A DNA stretch of 64,000 bases from an uncultured Tolumonas sp. (GTDB lineage Bacteria; Pseudomonadota; Gammaproteobacteria; Enterobacterales; Aeromonadaceae). The stretch's first letter is position 1. Every line of letters starts with the position of its first letter. A model generated the notes under the pieces. It saw only the letters and a list, made by a program, of their open reading frames with translations, was not told the origin of the DNA and ran no database searches. The translations under genes were made by a program, and so were the position numbers. Positions 27,367 through 35,809 of the stretch are shown here, piece after piece. The stretch spans positions 558,001-622,000 of the forward strand of contig NZ_OY782757.1 of assembly GCF_963678185.1 (NCBI RefSeq). The letters run 5' to 3'.

Positions 27367-27539
27367 ATGAAATCATTCGAATTATTTGGAATATACCGAG
27401 AACATATTAGAGCAGTAGTATTGGCCCGATTCGGTATGATCTAAAGGAATTATTGCAGATTGAAGTCGATGTTCTGACGTCAAACGCATTACCTGAATCA
27501 TTCAAAGAATTAATATTGGCAGAAGCGAAACCCGTCTAA
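27367..27539 (+). pseudogene. MNT-type nucleotidyltransferase relic with internal deletion
   Basis: The 5' part from ATG 27367 reads MKSFELFGIYREHIRAVVLARF, the N-terminal helix of small MNT antitoxin nucleotidyltransferases. The 3' part, in another frame and ending TAA at 27537-27539, reads IRYDLKELLQIEVDVLTSNA, LPESFKELILAEAKPV, the family C-terminus. The catalytic GSxARGE and DxD segment between them is missing. An intact gene would be about 300 bases, so a deletion of roughly 130 bases is inferred. No HEPN partner gene is recognised downstream. Confidence 0.75.
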
Positions 27540-28048
27540 AATTTTTACATAAGTGAGGCTCTTCGATGAAGCGGCTGGGAATGCAGTATATTTCTAATCA
27601 GCCAGTTCCAGTTATTTCTCCATGACGGACTGTTTTTCGGAGCAGCAGCCTAAGTTCGATGCAAACAAAACAGTACTTATTTTTCCTCCTTTTCACTCCT
27701 CTACCAGATAGACGACCATCCTTGAATCGTGGCTACAAAAAACTAAACAATCAAGATAGACAACTGGATGAACCGTTGCTAGTGGATATTGGTGTCCGCA
27801 GTTATGTCTAGAGTCATCATCAAAATACTGGCTTATCGAACGTATGAATTAGTACATGTAGTAAAATGTTCGTTTGGAGCAAAAATGTAGCTACAAAGGC
27901 CAAGTACATGAAGTTGAATTGTTTAAAAACCGATAGCATCTTGCTTGCAGCCCCATTGGATACTGCATTTTGTTCAATAGCTCAAATCATGTATGACCTA
28001 TCTAGTAGACATTAGTTTAATTAACTATGATATCTAATAAGATGAATA
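27540..28048. other. Gene-free relic region before the recombinase gene end
   Basis: About 500 bases. I see only short frames. One run (about 27710-27811, plus) could translate as RPSLNRGYKKLNNQDRQL, DEPLLVDIGVRSYV, without start or known similarity. It is probably decayed island DNA. Confidence 0.4.
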
Positions 28049-29347
28049 TCACTCTATACCGCTCAAACGGTTAATTTGTTTTCTGGCTGCAGTTTCATGC
28101 CGTTCTATTTTACTGACATGTAAATATTGTGATGTGGTGTCAATGCTGTCATGTCCGGCATCTGCTTGCACATGCGATAACGGTCGGCCATTTAAATTGA
28201 TGTCATGCGTAATGCCCGTATGACGAATACTGTGTGGCGTCATTTGCCGCATTTCCAGAGCATCTTGTTCAAATCCATCTTCCAACGCCAGATCTGCTGC
28301 AACCTGGATTAAATAATTGATTTCATCACGGATCTGGCGGATCCCAAGATTAGCATTCCGCAACCCAGCATCACGACCACGACCAGCCGCTTTATGGCGC
28401 ATAAATAAAGGAATACTTTCATTGGGTGCCGGTAATGCTGATAACCCCAAATAGCTTCGATAACGTTGCAATGCCGTGATTAATTGATTCGAAACTGCAA
28501 CCGTTCTGCGTTTGCCGCCTTTACTTACTGGAATAAAAAATCCCCATACCCCGGTATGATTATCACGCCGAAATTGCCCCATAACAGGTGAAAAACCAGG
28601 CCTGGCGGCGACTTCTGAAATACGCAAATAACAGCTATACATTAAGCTGACTAAGAAAAGAGTTCGTTCATGTTGTTCTGGCTGCTCATTAGCCAGTTTT
28701 TCAGCCGCAGACATCACGTAAGACCACTGTAATTCACTGAATGATTTGATATTTTCATCATCATCTAACCCCTGAATTCTCAGCGGTTGCGAGGCAAATC
28801 GGCTATGGCGCATCCACATCATAGCCGGGTTACGTTCGGTATACTCTTCGTTAATCAAATAACCGTAAAATGCAGATAATATGGCAATTTTGGTCTTTAA
28901 AGCCTTATCACTTAGTCGATATGGTAATACCTGATTATTTTCTTTTTTGCCCAAAAAAGGACGCCACAGTGGATTAGGTACTCGTTCCCCCCACTCTTTG
29001 ATGGTGACAAATTGCGCAACATTGCGATATGCAATCAGCTCAGCCGGAGGATCCAGGCAATAATCGACATAGCGGTTCATCATCCGACGGTTAATTTCGG
29101 CCAAAGAAATGCCTTCCACATCAAAACACCAATGTAAAAACGTGGTCAATTCGCTGCGATAAGTCTTGTAATTGTTTTCGTTAAAGCGCTGCTCAGAAAG
29201 CCAATCAACGGCATGCTCATAAACCAATGCGGCATCATTAACTCGCTCAATAGTTACTGTAGCCAGATGCTGATTTACGCTGGGGTTTCCGTCATCCAGA
29301 TACAGAATAGCGTCAAACAATGGAATAACGGGCGGTAAATCCTGCAT
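28049..29347 (-). CDS. Tyrosine recombinase (phage integrase family)
   Basis: 432 residues. It has an N-terminal SAM-like core-binding domain (VDWLSEQRFNENNYKTYRSELTTFLHWC, helices to about residue 180). The catalytic domain carries the conserved set Arg (SCYLRISEVA), Lys (VSKGGKRRTV), His-x-x-Arg (TPHSIRHTGITH), His (DAGHDSIDTT) and the nucleophile Tyr (SQYLHV), so it looks active. It performs site-specific strand exchange at short inverted core sites. It is the last gene at the right end of the accessory island, next to core tyrB. A dif-like 11-6-11 palindrome lies 53 bases upstream of its start. Its natural substrate is unknown. Confidence 0.93.
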   Translation of the reverse strand: MQDLPPVIPLFDAILYLDDGNPSVNQHLATVTIERVNDAALVYEHAVDWLSEQRFNENNYKTYRSELTTFLHWCFDVEGISLAEINRRMMNRYVDYCLDPPAELIAYRNVAQFVTIKEWGERVPNPLWRPFLGKKENNQVLPYRLSDKALKTKIAILSAFYGYLINEEYTERNPAMMWMRHSRFASQPLRIQGLDDDENIKSFSELQWSYVMSAAEKLANEQPEQHERTLFLVSLMYSCYLRISEVAARPGFSPVMGQFRRDNHTGVWGFFIPVSKGGKRRTVAVSNQLITALQRYRSYLGLSALPAPNESIPLFMRHKAAGRGRDAGLRNANLGIRQIRDEINYLIQVAADLALEDGFEQDALEMRQMTPHSIRHTGITHDINLNGRPLSHVQADAGHDSIDTTSQYLHVSKIERHETAARKQINRLSGIE

Positions 29348-29399
29348 AAATCATCCTAATAATTACTTATATTTCAATTATATACTAAGATAAATCCAT

Positions 29400-29427
29400 A
29401 ATGCCGATAAATTGCGTTATCGGCATT
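29400..29427. repeat. dif-like 28-bp palindrome (11-6-11) between recombinase and tyrB
   Basis: The left arm AATGCCGATAA and right arm TTATCGGCATT are perfect inverted repeats, separated by the 6-base spacer ATTGCG. The geometry and the ATAA...TTAT inner ends are those of Xer/dif sites. The arms differ from E. coli dif (7/11 and 6/11 matches), and a simple stem-loop is the alternative reading. Confidence 0.5.
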
Positions 29428-29566
29428 AATGTACAAATGAAATCTTACGAAAATCATATCGATCGCTGTCAGCCCTCTTTAGCAGAAAATGTTATGATAT
29501 AAAATTCAGCTATAGATTATTCACTACGATAATTTCCATAAATCATTCGGCCGGAGTTTCCCCAGC

Positions 29567-30763
29567 ATGTTTCAACACGTAGACATCTACCCAGGCGACC
29601 CTATTCTTTCGCTGGTAGACACATTCAAAAAAGACCCCCGCTCTCACAAAGTTAATCTCGGCATCGGTATCTATTACGATGAAGCGGGTCTGATCCCTGT
29701 TTTAGGTTCTGTACAAAAAGCTGAGTCGGAAATTGCTCAAACCGTCACCCCTCGCCCTTATTTACCGATGGAAGGTGCGCCGGTTTATCGTAAAGCGGTG
29801 CAGGAATTACTTTGGGGTGCTGATCATGCAGCCCTAAAAGCTGGCCGCATCGTTACCATTCAAACGCTGGGTGGTTCAGGCGCATTAAAAGTGGGTGCGG
29901 ATTTTCTGCACCGTTACTTCCCACAAAGTGAAGTCTGGGTGAGCGACCCAACATGGGATAATCACCACGCTATTTTCCAGGGTGCTGGCATTAATACACA
30001 CACTTACCCTTACTATGATGAAACAACCGGTGGTGTTCGTTTTAACGATATGCTGGAAATGTTCCGCACGCTGCCACTGAAAAGCATTGTGTTACTGCAT
30101 CCATGCTGTCATAACCCGACTGGTGTTGATCTTTCATCACAACAATGGGAAGCGTTGCTGCCTGTTATTAAAGAACGTGAGCTGATCCCATTCCTAGATA
30201 TCGCTTATCAGGGTTTCGGTGACAGTATTATTGAAGACACCTTTGCTGTACGCATGTTAACTGAGGCCAACATCAGTTTCTTCGTCAGCAACTCTTTCTC
30301 TAAAAACCTGTCACTCTATAGCGAACGTTGTGGTGGCTTATCCGTAGTTTGTCCAACTGCAGAAGAAGCTGATCGCGTATTAGGTCAATTAAAATTGACC
30401 GTGCGTAAAATCTACTCCAGCCCGCCAAGCCATGGCGCACAAGTTGTTGCCTCGGTGCTGACGCAATCTGAGTTGCGTGCAACATGGGAACAGGAAGTCG
30501 CTGAAATGCGTGAGCGTATTAAAGCAATGCGCCAAAAATTGTATGAAACTTTAACCGCAAAAGTTCCGGGTAAAGATTTCAGTTACATGATCACGCAACG
30601 CGGTATGTTCAGCTACACCGGTTTAACACCAGAGCAAGTTGATCGTCTGCGTGAAGAGTTTGCTGTTTATCTGGTGAGAACGGGCCGTATGTGTGTTGCC
30701 GGTTTGAATACCAGTAATGTTGAGTATGTTGCCAATTCAATGGCCGCAGTGCTGCAAGATTAG
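29567..30763 (+). CDS. tyrB: Aromatic-amino-acid aminotransferase TyrB
   Basis: PLP-dependent cytosolic aminotransferase making tyrosine and phenylalanine (also leucine) from their keto acids with glutamate. 398 residues (E. coli TyrB 397), co-linear with it throughout: [74 protein letters not shown]. The PLP lysine is K246 in [11 protein letters not shown]. The C-terminal [12 protein letters not shown] binds the substrate carboxylate. GGAG lies 8-10 bases before the ATG, and TATGAT at about 29493 may be the -10 box. It stands alone. AspC is the alternative paralogue, but the match to TyrB is better. Confidence 0.95.
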   Translation: MFQHVDIYPGDPILSLVDTFKKDPRSHKVNLGIGIYYDEAGLIPVLGSVQKAESEIAQTVTPRPYLPMEGAPVYRKAVQELLWGADHAALKAGRIVTIQTLGGSGALKVGADFLHRYFPQSEVWVSDPTWDNHHAIFQGAGINTHTYPYYDETTGGVRFNDMLEMFRTLPLKSIVLLHPCCHNPTGVDLSSQQWEALLPVIKERELIPFLDIAYQGFGDSIIEDTFAVRMLTEANISFFVSNSFSKNLSLYSERCGGLSVVCPTAEEADRVLGQLKLTVRKIYSSPPSHGAQVVASVLTQSELRATWEQEVAEMRERIKAMRQKLYETLTAKVPGKDFSYMITQRGMFSYTGLTPEQVDRLREEFAVYLVRTGRMCVAGLNTSNVEYVANSMAAVLQD

Positions 30764-30776
30764 TATGTAATATACT

Positions 30777-30809
30777 GCCGGGATAGCCGTCGTTGCACGG
30801 TGTCCCGGC
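30777..30809 (+). terminator. GC-rich hairpin after tyrB
   Basis: The arms GCCGGGA (30777-30783) and TCCCGGC (30803-30809) enclose an inner CCGT/ACGG stem. It starts 14 bases after the tyrB stop. There is no T run, so termination strength is uncertain. Confidence 0.55.
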
Positions 30810-30856
30810 GAATCAAATATCTCTCTTCGGTAAGTTGTCACAATCTTATTCCACTT

Positions 30857-30926
30857 TTATCCCCAGAAATTGTGGATAACCTGCTTCCCCTTCCTTACTA
30901 AACAAAATGTTGATAAGTTATCCCTT
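30857..30926. promoter_or_regulatory. Cluster of DnaA-box-like 9-mers upstream of azoR
   Basis: Four sites lie in 70 bases: TTATCCCCA (30857-30865), a perfect TTATCCACA on the minus strand (30871-30879), TTATCAACA on the minus strand (30908-30916) and TTATCCCTT (30918-30926). One is consensus; the others have one or two changes. They may titrate DnaA or regulate azoR; both are inference. Confidence 0.4.
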
Positions 30927-31038
30927 GCAAAACCTTTCTATAAAATAGAAAAATAGAACCTATTTTCTGCCATTTAATTCCTGAAAATAGAAGATATAGT
31001 ATCTATCAACACATAATGCCCACACCGAGGTATAAATA

Positions 31039-31644
31039 ATGAGCAATGTATTAGTAATTCAATCAAGTATTCTTGGCCCTTACTCTCAATCAACCAAATT
31101 GCTGGATAATTTTGCTGTTGAATGGAAACAAAAACACCCTGCTGACAACATCGTTGTTCGCGATTTAGCTGGCGAACCATTGCCAGTACTGGATGGCGAA
31201 ATCATTGCTGCATTGGGTGGTAATGGTGAACTGAATGATCGTCAAAAAGCAGCTGTTGAACTTTCATTTTCACTGATTGAAGAAGTAAAAACTGCTGATT
31301 ACGTTGCGATTGCAGTGCCAATGTATAACTTTGGTATTCCAGTTCAATTGAAAACTTGGATCGACCTGATTTGTCGCGCTGGTATCACTTTCTCTTATAC
31401 TGAAGCCGGCCCTAAAGGTCTGCTGACTGACAAAAAAGTGCTGGTTGTGACAACAACTGGCGGTGCACATCGTAATACAGCAACTGATCTGGCGTTGGCA
31501 CACGTTCAGGCTGTATTAAACTTAGTGGGTCTGAAAGACATCACTGTTGCTTATGCCGAAGCACTGAATATGGGCCCGGAAGCGCAAGAACGTGGTCTGG
31601 CTGATGCAACCCAAGCAATACAAGCATTTATTACCGCACAATAA
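31039..31644 (+). CDS. azoR: FMN-dependent NADH-azoreductase AzoR
   Basis: Cytosolic flavodoxin-fold reductase that reduces quinones and azo compounds with NADH, protecting against thiol and electrophile stress. 201 residues as in E. coli AzoR. It begins MSNVLVIQSSILGPYSQST (phosphate loop for FMN), has AVPMYNFGIPVQLKTWID (flavin contact) and VVTTTGGAHRNTATDLA. A CGAGGT ribosome site lies upstream. Single gene followed by a strong terminator at 31653-31688. Four DnaA-box-like sites lie 110-180 bases upstream. Confidence 0.95.
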   Translation: MSNVLVIQSSILGPYSQSTKLLDNFAVEWKQKHPADNIVVRDLAGEPLPVLDGEIIAALGGNGELNDRQKAAVELSFSLIEEVKTADYVAIAVPMYNFGIPVQLKTWIDLICRAGITFSYTEAGPKGLLTDKKVLVVTTTGGAHRNTATDLALAHVQAVLNLVGLKDITVAYAEALNMGPEAQERGLADATQAIQAFITAQ

Positions 31645-31652
31645 TTAGTGTT

Positions 31653-31688
31653 ATGCTGAGGGAAGTCATTCTTTCCTCGGCATTTTTT
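31653..31688 (+). terminator. Rho-independent terminator of azoR
   Basis: A 13-bp stem with two G-U pairs (31653-31665 with 31671-31683, loop TCATT) is followed by TTTTTT at 31683-31688. Confidence 0.85.
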
Positions 31689-32309
31689 ATGACCTCCACC
31701 GTTCCCTCTGCTTTTCGTTCCGCTATTGAAGCCTACATTCTCCAACATGCACTTCCAGTCGATAAATACAGTCATCAGCCTAGGCTTTATGCACTCGCTT
31801 TAACTTTGGCACAAAAAGCTCAACTTTCATTCGATGATGATATTTTGCATGCGGCTGTCTGGTTGCATGATTTAGGCGTATTTGAAGGTCACCGCCCGGT
31901 TAACCCTACTTTATTGGCTACATGGGATAATGTGGCTTATGCCTGTCGGGTCATTCCGGAGTTACTGCAACAGTGGAACTTCCCCGCTGAAAAAATTCCG
32001 GCAGTAATTAATGCCATTGAGCAACATGCCGCGCATTGCCAACCTACTACACCAGAAGCTGTTCTGTTACATGACGCCGATTTGCTGGAACAGCTAGGTG
32101 CGGTTGGCGTCATGCGTACACTGTGTAAAGTCGGGCGTGATACTCGTTATGCCACTCATGGCTCTACTGTAAACGTGTTGGAAAAGGCGTTGGAATTGCC
32201 CGCATTCCTGTTGTTACCAGCTGCGCAATCACTGGCTGAGCAGCGAACTAACCTGCTGCATCACTTTTTGTCATCACTTGCAGATGAAACATTTAATGTC
32301 GATTTTTGA
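31689..32309 (+). CDS. HD-domain phosphohydrolase-like protein
   Basis: 206 residues from ATG 31689. The frame can be extended to 31653, but that stretch is the azoR terminator, so the later ATG is preferred (no good ribosome site). HD-domain metal ligands are visible: H of YSHQPR, the HD pair in AVWLHDLGVFEGH, H in IEQHAAH, and D in LLHDADLLEQLGAVGV. Such proteins hydrolyse phosphate esters of nucleotides, but the substrate is unknown. Length and pattern fit small YedJ-like HD proteins. Stands just after azoR, separated from it by the terminator. Confidence 0.85.
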   Translation: MTSTVPSAFRSAIEAYILQHALPVDKYSHQPRLYALALTLAQKAQLSFDDDILHAAVWLHDLGVFEGHRPVNPTLLATWDNVAYACRVIPELLQQWNFPAEKIPAVINAIEQHAAHCQPTTPEAVLLHDADLLEQLGAVGVMRTLCKVGRDTRYATHGSTVNVLEKALELPAFLLLPAAQSLAEQRTNLLHHFLSSLADETFNVDF

Positions 32310-32515
32310 CGGTTTCATAAGCTTCTGCAAAGTGGATCACAGGGATTGGCGGATTTATTTGACCAACATCTACCTTTAAAAAAGCAATAAATGATTAGAT
32401 GAGCTTGTGTTGATGAAGTTAAAAACTCCAGATACAAGCAGTGGATGTCAGCATAATCAAAAAGATAAGTGTACTGACATTCGTATCATGAGCACATTAG
32501 TGGCGAGTAGTATTT

Positions 32516-33256
32516 ATGCATCCAAGACATTCTGTGATTTTAGAGCTGGTTAACAGCTCAGGGCGGATCAGTGTGGTTGATTTATCCACACAGCTAGGCG
32601 TTTCTGAAGTGACGATCCGACAAGATCTGACACAACTGGAAAATCAGGGTTTTTTGAAACGGGTTCATGGCGCAGCGACCGTGCTCGACAGTGAAGATCC
32701 GGAACATCGTTTGTGGGCAAACAGCAAAGTGAAACAAGATATTGCTGCGTATGCCTATTCACTCATTAAACGTGATGACTGTGTATTAATTGAAGGTGGC
32801 AGCGTCAATGTCATGTTGGCTAAGTTGTTGGCTGAACGTGCGGATATCACGATTATCACTTCCAGTTCTTATATCGCACATCAGCTACGCGCCAGCAAAG
32901 CAGAAATCATTTTGTTAGGTGGCCAATATCAAACCAGCAGTGAAAGTCTGGTCGGGCCACTGACGCGTTTATGTATTGAACATGTGCATTTCAGCAAAGC
33001 ATTCATCGGCGTCGATGGTTTTGACATTCAAACCGGGTTTACAAACCGGAACATGATGCGGGCTGATATTGCCAACGCCATTTTAAATAAACACCAGGAA
33101 GTGTTTGTTCTGACTGATTCCAGTAAATTTGGTCGTATTCATCCGGCCGCTATTGGCCCGACTTCCATGATCAAACATGTGATCACAGATAGAAATGCGC
33201 CAGACAGCTCATTGAAATGGCTGACACAACAAGGTGTACAAGTTCATCTGATTTAA
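32516..33256 (+). CDS. yciT: DeoR-family transcriptional regulator, YciT-like
   Basis: 246 residues. The N-terminal DeoR helix-turn-helix (residues about 5-55: GRISVVDLSTQLGVSEVTIRQDLTQLE) is followed by the DeoR effector domain, with IEGGSVNVMLAKLL, ILLGGQYQTSSESLVGP and FIGVDGFDIQTGFT. The segment VGPLTRLCIEHVHFSKAFIG and the MMRADIANAIL block are nearly the same as in E. coli YciT. DeoR proteins respond to phosphorylated sugars, but YciT's ligand is not established here. Single gene ended by a shared bidirectional terminator with dcd. Confidence 0.9.
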   Translation: MHPRHSVILELVNSSGRISVVDLSTQLGVSEVTIRQDLTQLENQGFLKRVHGAATVLDSEDPEHRLWANSKVKQDIAAYAYSLIKRDDCVLIEGGSVNVMLAKLLAERADITIITSSSYIAHQLRASKAEIILLGGQYQTSSESLVGPLTRLCIEHVHFSKAFIGVDGFDIQTGFTNRNMMRADIANAILNKHQEVFVLTDSSKFGRIHPAAIGPTSMIKHVITDRNAPDSSLKWLTQQGVQVHLI

Positions 33257-33272
33257 TAAAGCAAAAATAAAA

Positions 33273-33292
33273 AAAGCCCCGAAAGGGGCTTT
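33273..33292. terminator. Bidirectional terminator between yciT and dcd
   Basis: AAAGCCCC (33273-33280), GAAA loop, GGGGCTTT (33285-33292), with an A run on the left side and T residues on the right. It serves both converging genes; the dcd stop codon overlaps its right edge. Confidence 0.9.
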
Positions 33293-33872
33293 AATCTTGG
33301 TCGATACGACTGGCAACCGCACCTTGCTGCGTTTTGTATTTCGCATTCGTGCGTTTGTTATACGGGCGCGCGGCTGAACCTGACATAGTCTCAAAGTTCA
33401 GAGCCCCAATCACCATGCCTGGGCGTAATGCTAACGGCAAACGACCACCGTTATAAAACTCCAGCACAATGCGACCAGACCAACCCGGATCGATACGATG
33501 TGCAGTCACATGCACCATCAACCCCAGTCGAGCTAAAGAAGAACGGCCATCTAACCAACCGACAATGTTATCTGGCAACGTGACTGACTCATGCGTCACC
33601 GCCAGAGCTAATTCACCAGGGTGAAGAATAAAGACATCGCTGTCATTGATATAGATCTCATCACTCATTACACGATCAATGGCGGCAGAAACTTCTTCTT
33701 TCGGGCCACTTAAATCGATATACGGTGCGGTATGAGCCTGAAAAACCCGAAACTCATTACCGAGCAACACATCAACACTGACACCACTAATGCGTGAACT
33801 GTCAGGACGCGGCTCAATCACGATTTTACCTTCTTCAAGGTGTTGTTCTATGTCGCGATCACAAAGACGCAT
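33291..33872 (-). CDS. dcd: dCTP deaminase
   Basis: Cytosolic trimeric enzyme turning dCTP into dUTP, the main source of dUMP for thymidylate synthesis. 193 residues as in E. coli Dcd. It shows [15 protein letters not shown] at the start, the catalytic and binding block [41 protein letters not shown], and the C-terminal [21 protein letters not shown]. The GGAGAAA ribosome site precedes the ATG. Lies 20 bases after udk on the same strand, as in enterobacteria. Confidence 0.98.
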   Translation of the reverse strand: MRLCDRDIEQHLEEGKIVIEPRPDSSRISGVSVDVLLGNEFRVFQAHTAPYIDLSGPKEEVSAAIDRVMSDEIYINDSDVFILHPGELALAVTHESVTLPDNIVGWLDGRSSLARLGLMVHVTAHRIDPGWSGRIVLEFYNGGRLPLALRPGMVIGALNFETMSGSAARPYNKRTNAKYKTQQGAVASRIDQD

Positions 33873-33892
33873 GTTTTCTCCAGAATAAATAA

Positions 33893-34537
33893 TCAGCTCA
33901 GCAGTAAATGACGGATCCGCGATTTCAACATTTCAATCGCGATACGGTTACGACCGCCTCGGGGAATAATAATATCGGCGTATTGCTTTGATGGCTCGAT
34001 AAATTGCAAAAACATCGGTCGCACAGTTTTTTGATACTGTTCCAGCACAGAATCCATGGTTCTGCCACGTTCCTGAACGTCTCGTGCCAGACGGCGAACC
34101 AGACAAATATCCAATGGCGTATCCATAAAAATACTGACATTCAGCAATTTACGCAGTGTGGAATCGTTCAGCAGTAAAATCCCTTCCACGATAATGATCC
34201 GTTTCGGGGTGAAATGCAGTGTTTGCTCTGTACGGGTATGCTCTGAATAGGAGTAGGTTGGAATATCAACCGCCTTCCCTGCTATCAGTTGTTTCAGATG
34301 CTCAGCTAACAGCGCATGATCAAATGCGTTTGGGTGATCGTAATTCGTCTTCACCCGCTCAGACATCGGCAGATGGCTTTGGTCCTTGTAATAGCAATCT
34401 TCCGTGATAACACCAATCTGATCTTCACCCAGTTCAGCCGTCAGTTCATTGTAGATAGTTCTGGCGATCAAACTCTTACCTGACGCAGATGCACCAGCAA
34501 TACCTATAATTACGCACTCGGGTTGCTTATCAGACAT
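33893..34537 (-). CDS. udk: Uridine kinase
   Basis: Cytosolic pyrimidine-salvage kinase phosphorylating uridine and cytidine. 214 residues from ATG 34537 (E. coli 213). The longer frame to 34606 has no counterpart in the family. P-loop [14 protein letters not shown] at residues about 11-24, then [24 protein letters not shown] (substrate binding), [21 protein letters not shown] (lid) and [17 protein letters not shown]. It has a GAGA-type ribosome site and is the first gene of udk-dcd. Confidence 0.97.
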   Translation of the reverse strand: MSDKQPECVIIGIAGASASGKSLIARTIYNELTAELGEDQIGVITEDCYYKDQSHLPMSERVKTNYDHPNAFDHALLAEHLKQLIAGKAVDIPTYSYSEHTRTEQTLHFTPKRIIIVEGILLLNDSTLRKLLNVSIFMDTPLDICLVRRLARDVQERGRTMDSVLEQYQKTVRPMFLQFIEPSKQYADIIIPRGGRNRIAIEMLKSRIRHLLLS

Positions 34538-34609
34538 GGATCGTTCTCTTTTCGCTATTTTAAGCGGCGCATTATATATAAATTGCCGCTTGAAATAACA
34601 TGCCATTCC

Positions 34610-35683
34610 CTAGCGATTAACAGCAAAAATCGTGCTTGGCTCGGTTTTTCCTGAAAAATAAAGCGAAGCCGCAATTTTTCGGGCGATCTTCTGATAATTA
34701 ACGGCCAGTTTACTGTGTGGTTCAGCAACGACAATTGGCACGCCATCATCGCTTTGTTCACGAATATGGATGTGTAATGGCACTTGACCAAGCAACTGAA
34801 CGCCTTGTTGCTGTGCCATTTTAATACCGCCACCTTCGCCGAAAATCATCTCTTTGTGTCCACACTTGCTGCAGACGTGGTAACTCATATTTTCAATAAC
34901 ACCCAGCACTGGAATATTCACTTTCTCGAACATGGAGATGCCTTTGCGGGCATCAATTAATGCCAGATCTTGCGGTGTCGTGATCACTACTGCAGCCGTG
35001 GTCGGCACTTGTTGCGCAATAGTGAGCTGAATATCACCGGTTCCCGGCGGTAAGTCAGCAATCAGATAATCCAGATCACCCCAACGGGTATCATACAAAA
35101 TCTGAGACAATGCTTTACTTGCCATCGGGCCACGCCAGACTGCGGCTTCATTTTCCGGCACTAAAAAGCCGATACTGTTACATACCACTGAATGCGCTTT
35201 GACTGGGCGCATATATTTTTCATCGATAATTTCCGGGTGCGCATTAGGTTTACCCAGCAATAAAGGGATCGACGGACCATAGATGTCTGCGTCTAATAAA
35301 CCAACCCGAGCCCCTTCCTGATGTAATGCTAATGCCAGATTAACGGCGGTCGTTGATTTACCCACCCCGCCCTTACCAGAACTAATGGCAATCAAATTAC
35401 GCACCCCAGGAATGGGTGGAACGGTATTTTGGCGGGCAATACTTTCGACCATGATATCGGTTTGCCAATCGATGCGGCTGATATCAGCAACCTGACGAAT
35501 ACGTTCATCCAACAAAGTTTGGATCTCTTCTCCCCACGATGATCCGGCAAACGGTAACTGAATATGAATATGCAGTTTGCGATCGACAAGTTCGATTTTT
35601 TTTACAAAACCGGATGACAGTAAATCCTTCTCCCAGGCTGTCGGTTTAAATTCGCTTAGCAGCTGGCGTACAGTTTCAATCAC
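34610..35683 (-). CDS. apbC: Iron-sulfur cluster carrier ATPase ApbC (Mrp)
   Basis: P-loop ATPase that binds and hands on [4Fe-4S] clusters. 357 residues from GTG 35683, chosen for AAGGGGGT just upstream (E. coli 369). It has the N-terminal MIP18/DUF59-like domain (about residues 1-90), the deviant Walker [35 protein letters not shown], and the cluster-binding CxxC in [20 protein letters not shown]. Divergently transcribed from metG, the order known from E. coli. Only about 130 bases separate the two starts, so promoters must overlap. Confidence 0.96.
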   Translation of the reverse strand: MIETVRQLLSEFKPTAWEKDLLSSGFVKKIELVDRKLHIHIQLPFAGSSWGEEIQTLLDERIRQVADISRIDWQTDIMVESIARQNTVPPIPGVRNLIAISSGKGGVGKSTTAVNLALALHQEGARVGLLDADIYGPSIPLLLGKPNAHPEIIDEKYMRPVKAHSVVCNSIGFLVPENEAAVWRGPMASKALSQILYDTRWGDLDYLIADLPPGTGDIQLTIAQQVPTTAAVVITTPQDLALIDARKGISMFEKVNIPVLGVIENMSYHVCSKCGHKEMIFGEGGGIKMAQQQGVQLLGQVPLHIHIREQSDDGVPIVVAEPHSKLAVNYQKIARKIAASLYFSGKTEPSTIFAVNR

Positions 35684-35809
35684 AAAGACCCCCTTGATGG
35701 AGCAAATCATAGATTAATGCGCGAGATAACAGCCATTGAGCCTAGGCAGTCAGAGCGTAATTCAGGTAACATTGCCATTATTTTTCATTCAAAACAAAGT
35801 CAGAACACT

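Noticed and set aside
29400-29566. TyrR box before tyrB
   Set aside because: No adequate match to the TGTAAA-N6-TTTACA palindrome; the clear palindrome there is the dif-like element.
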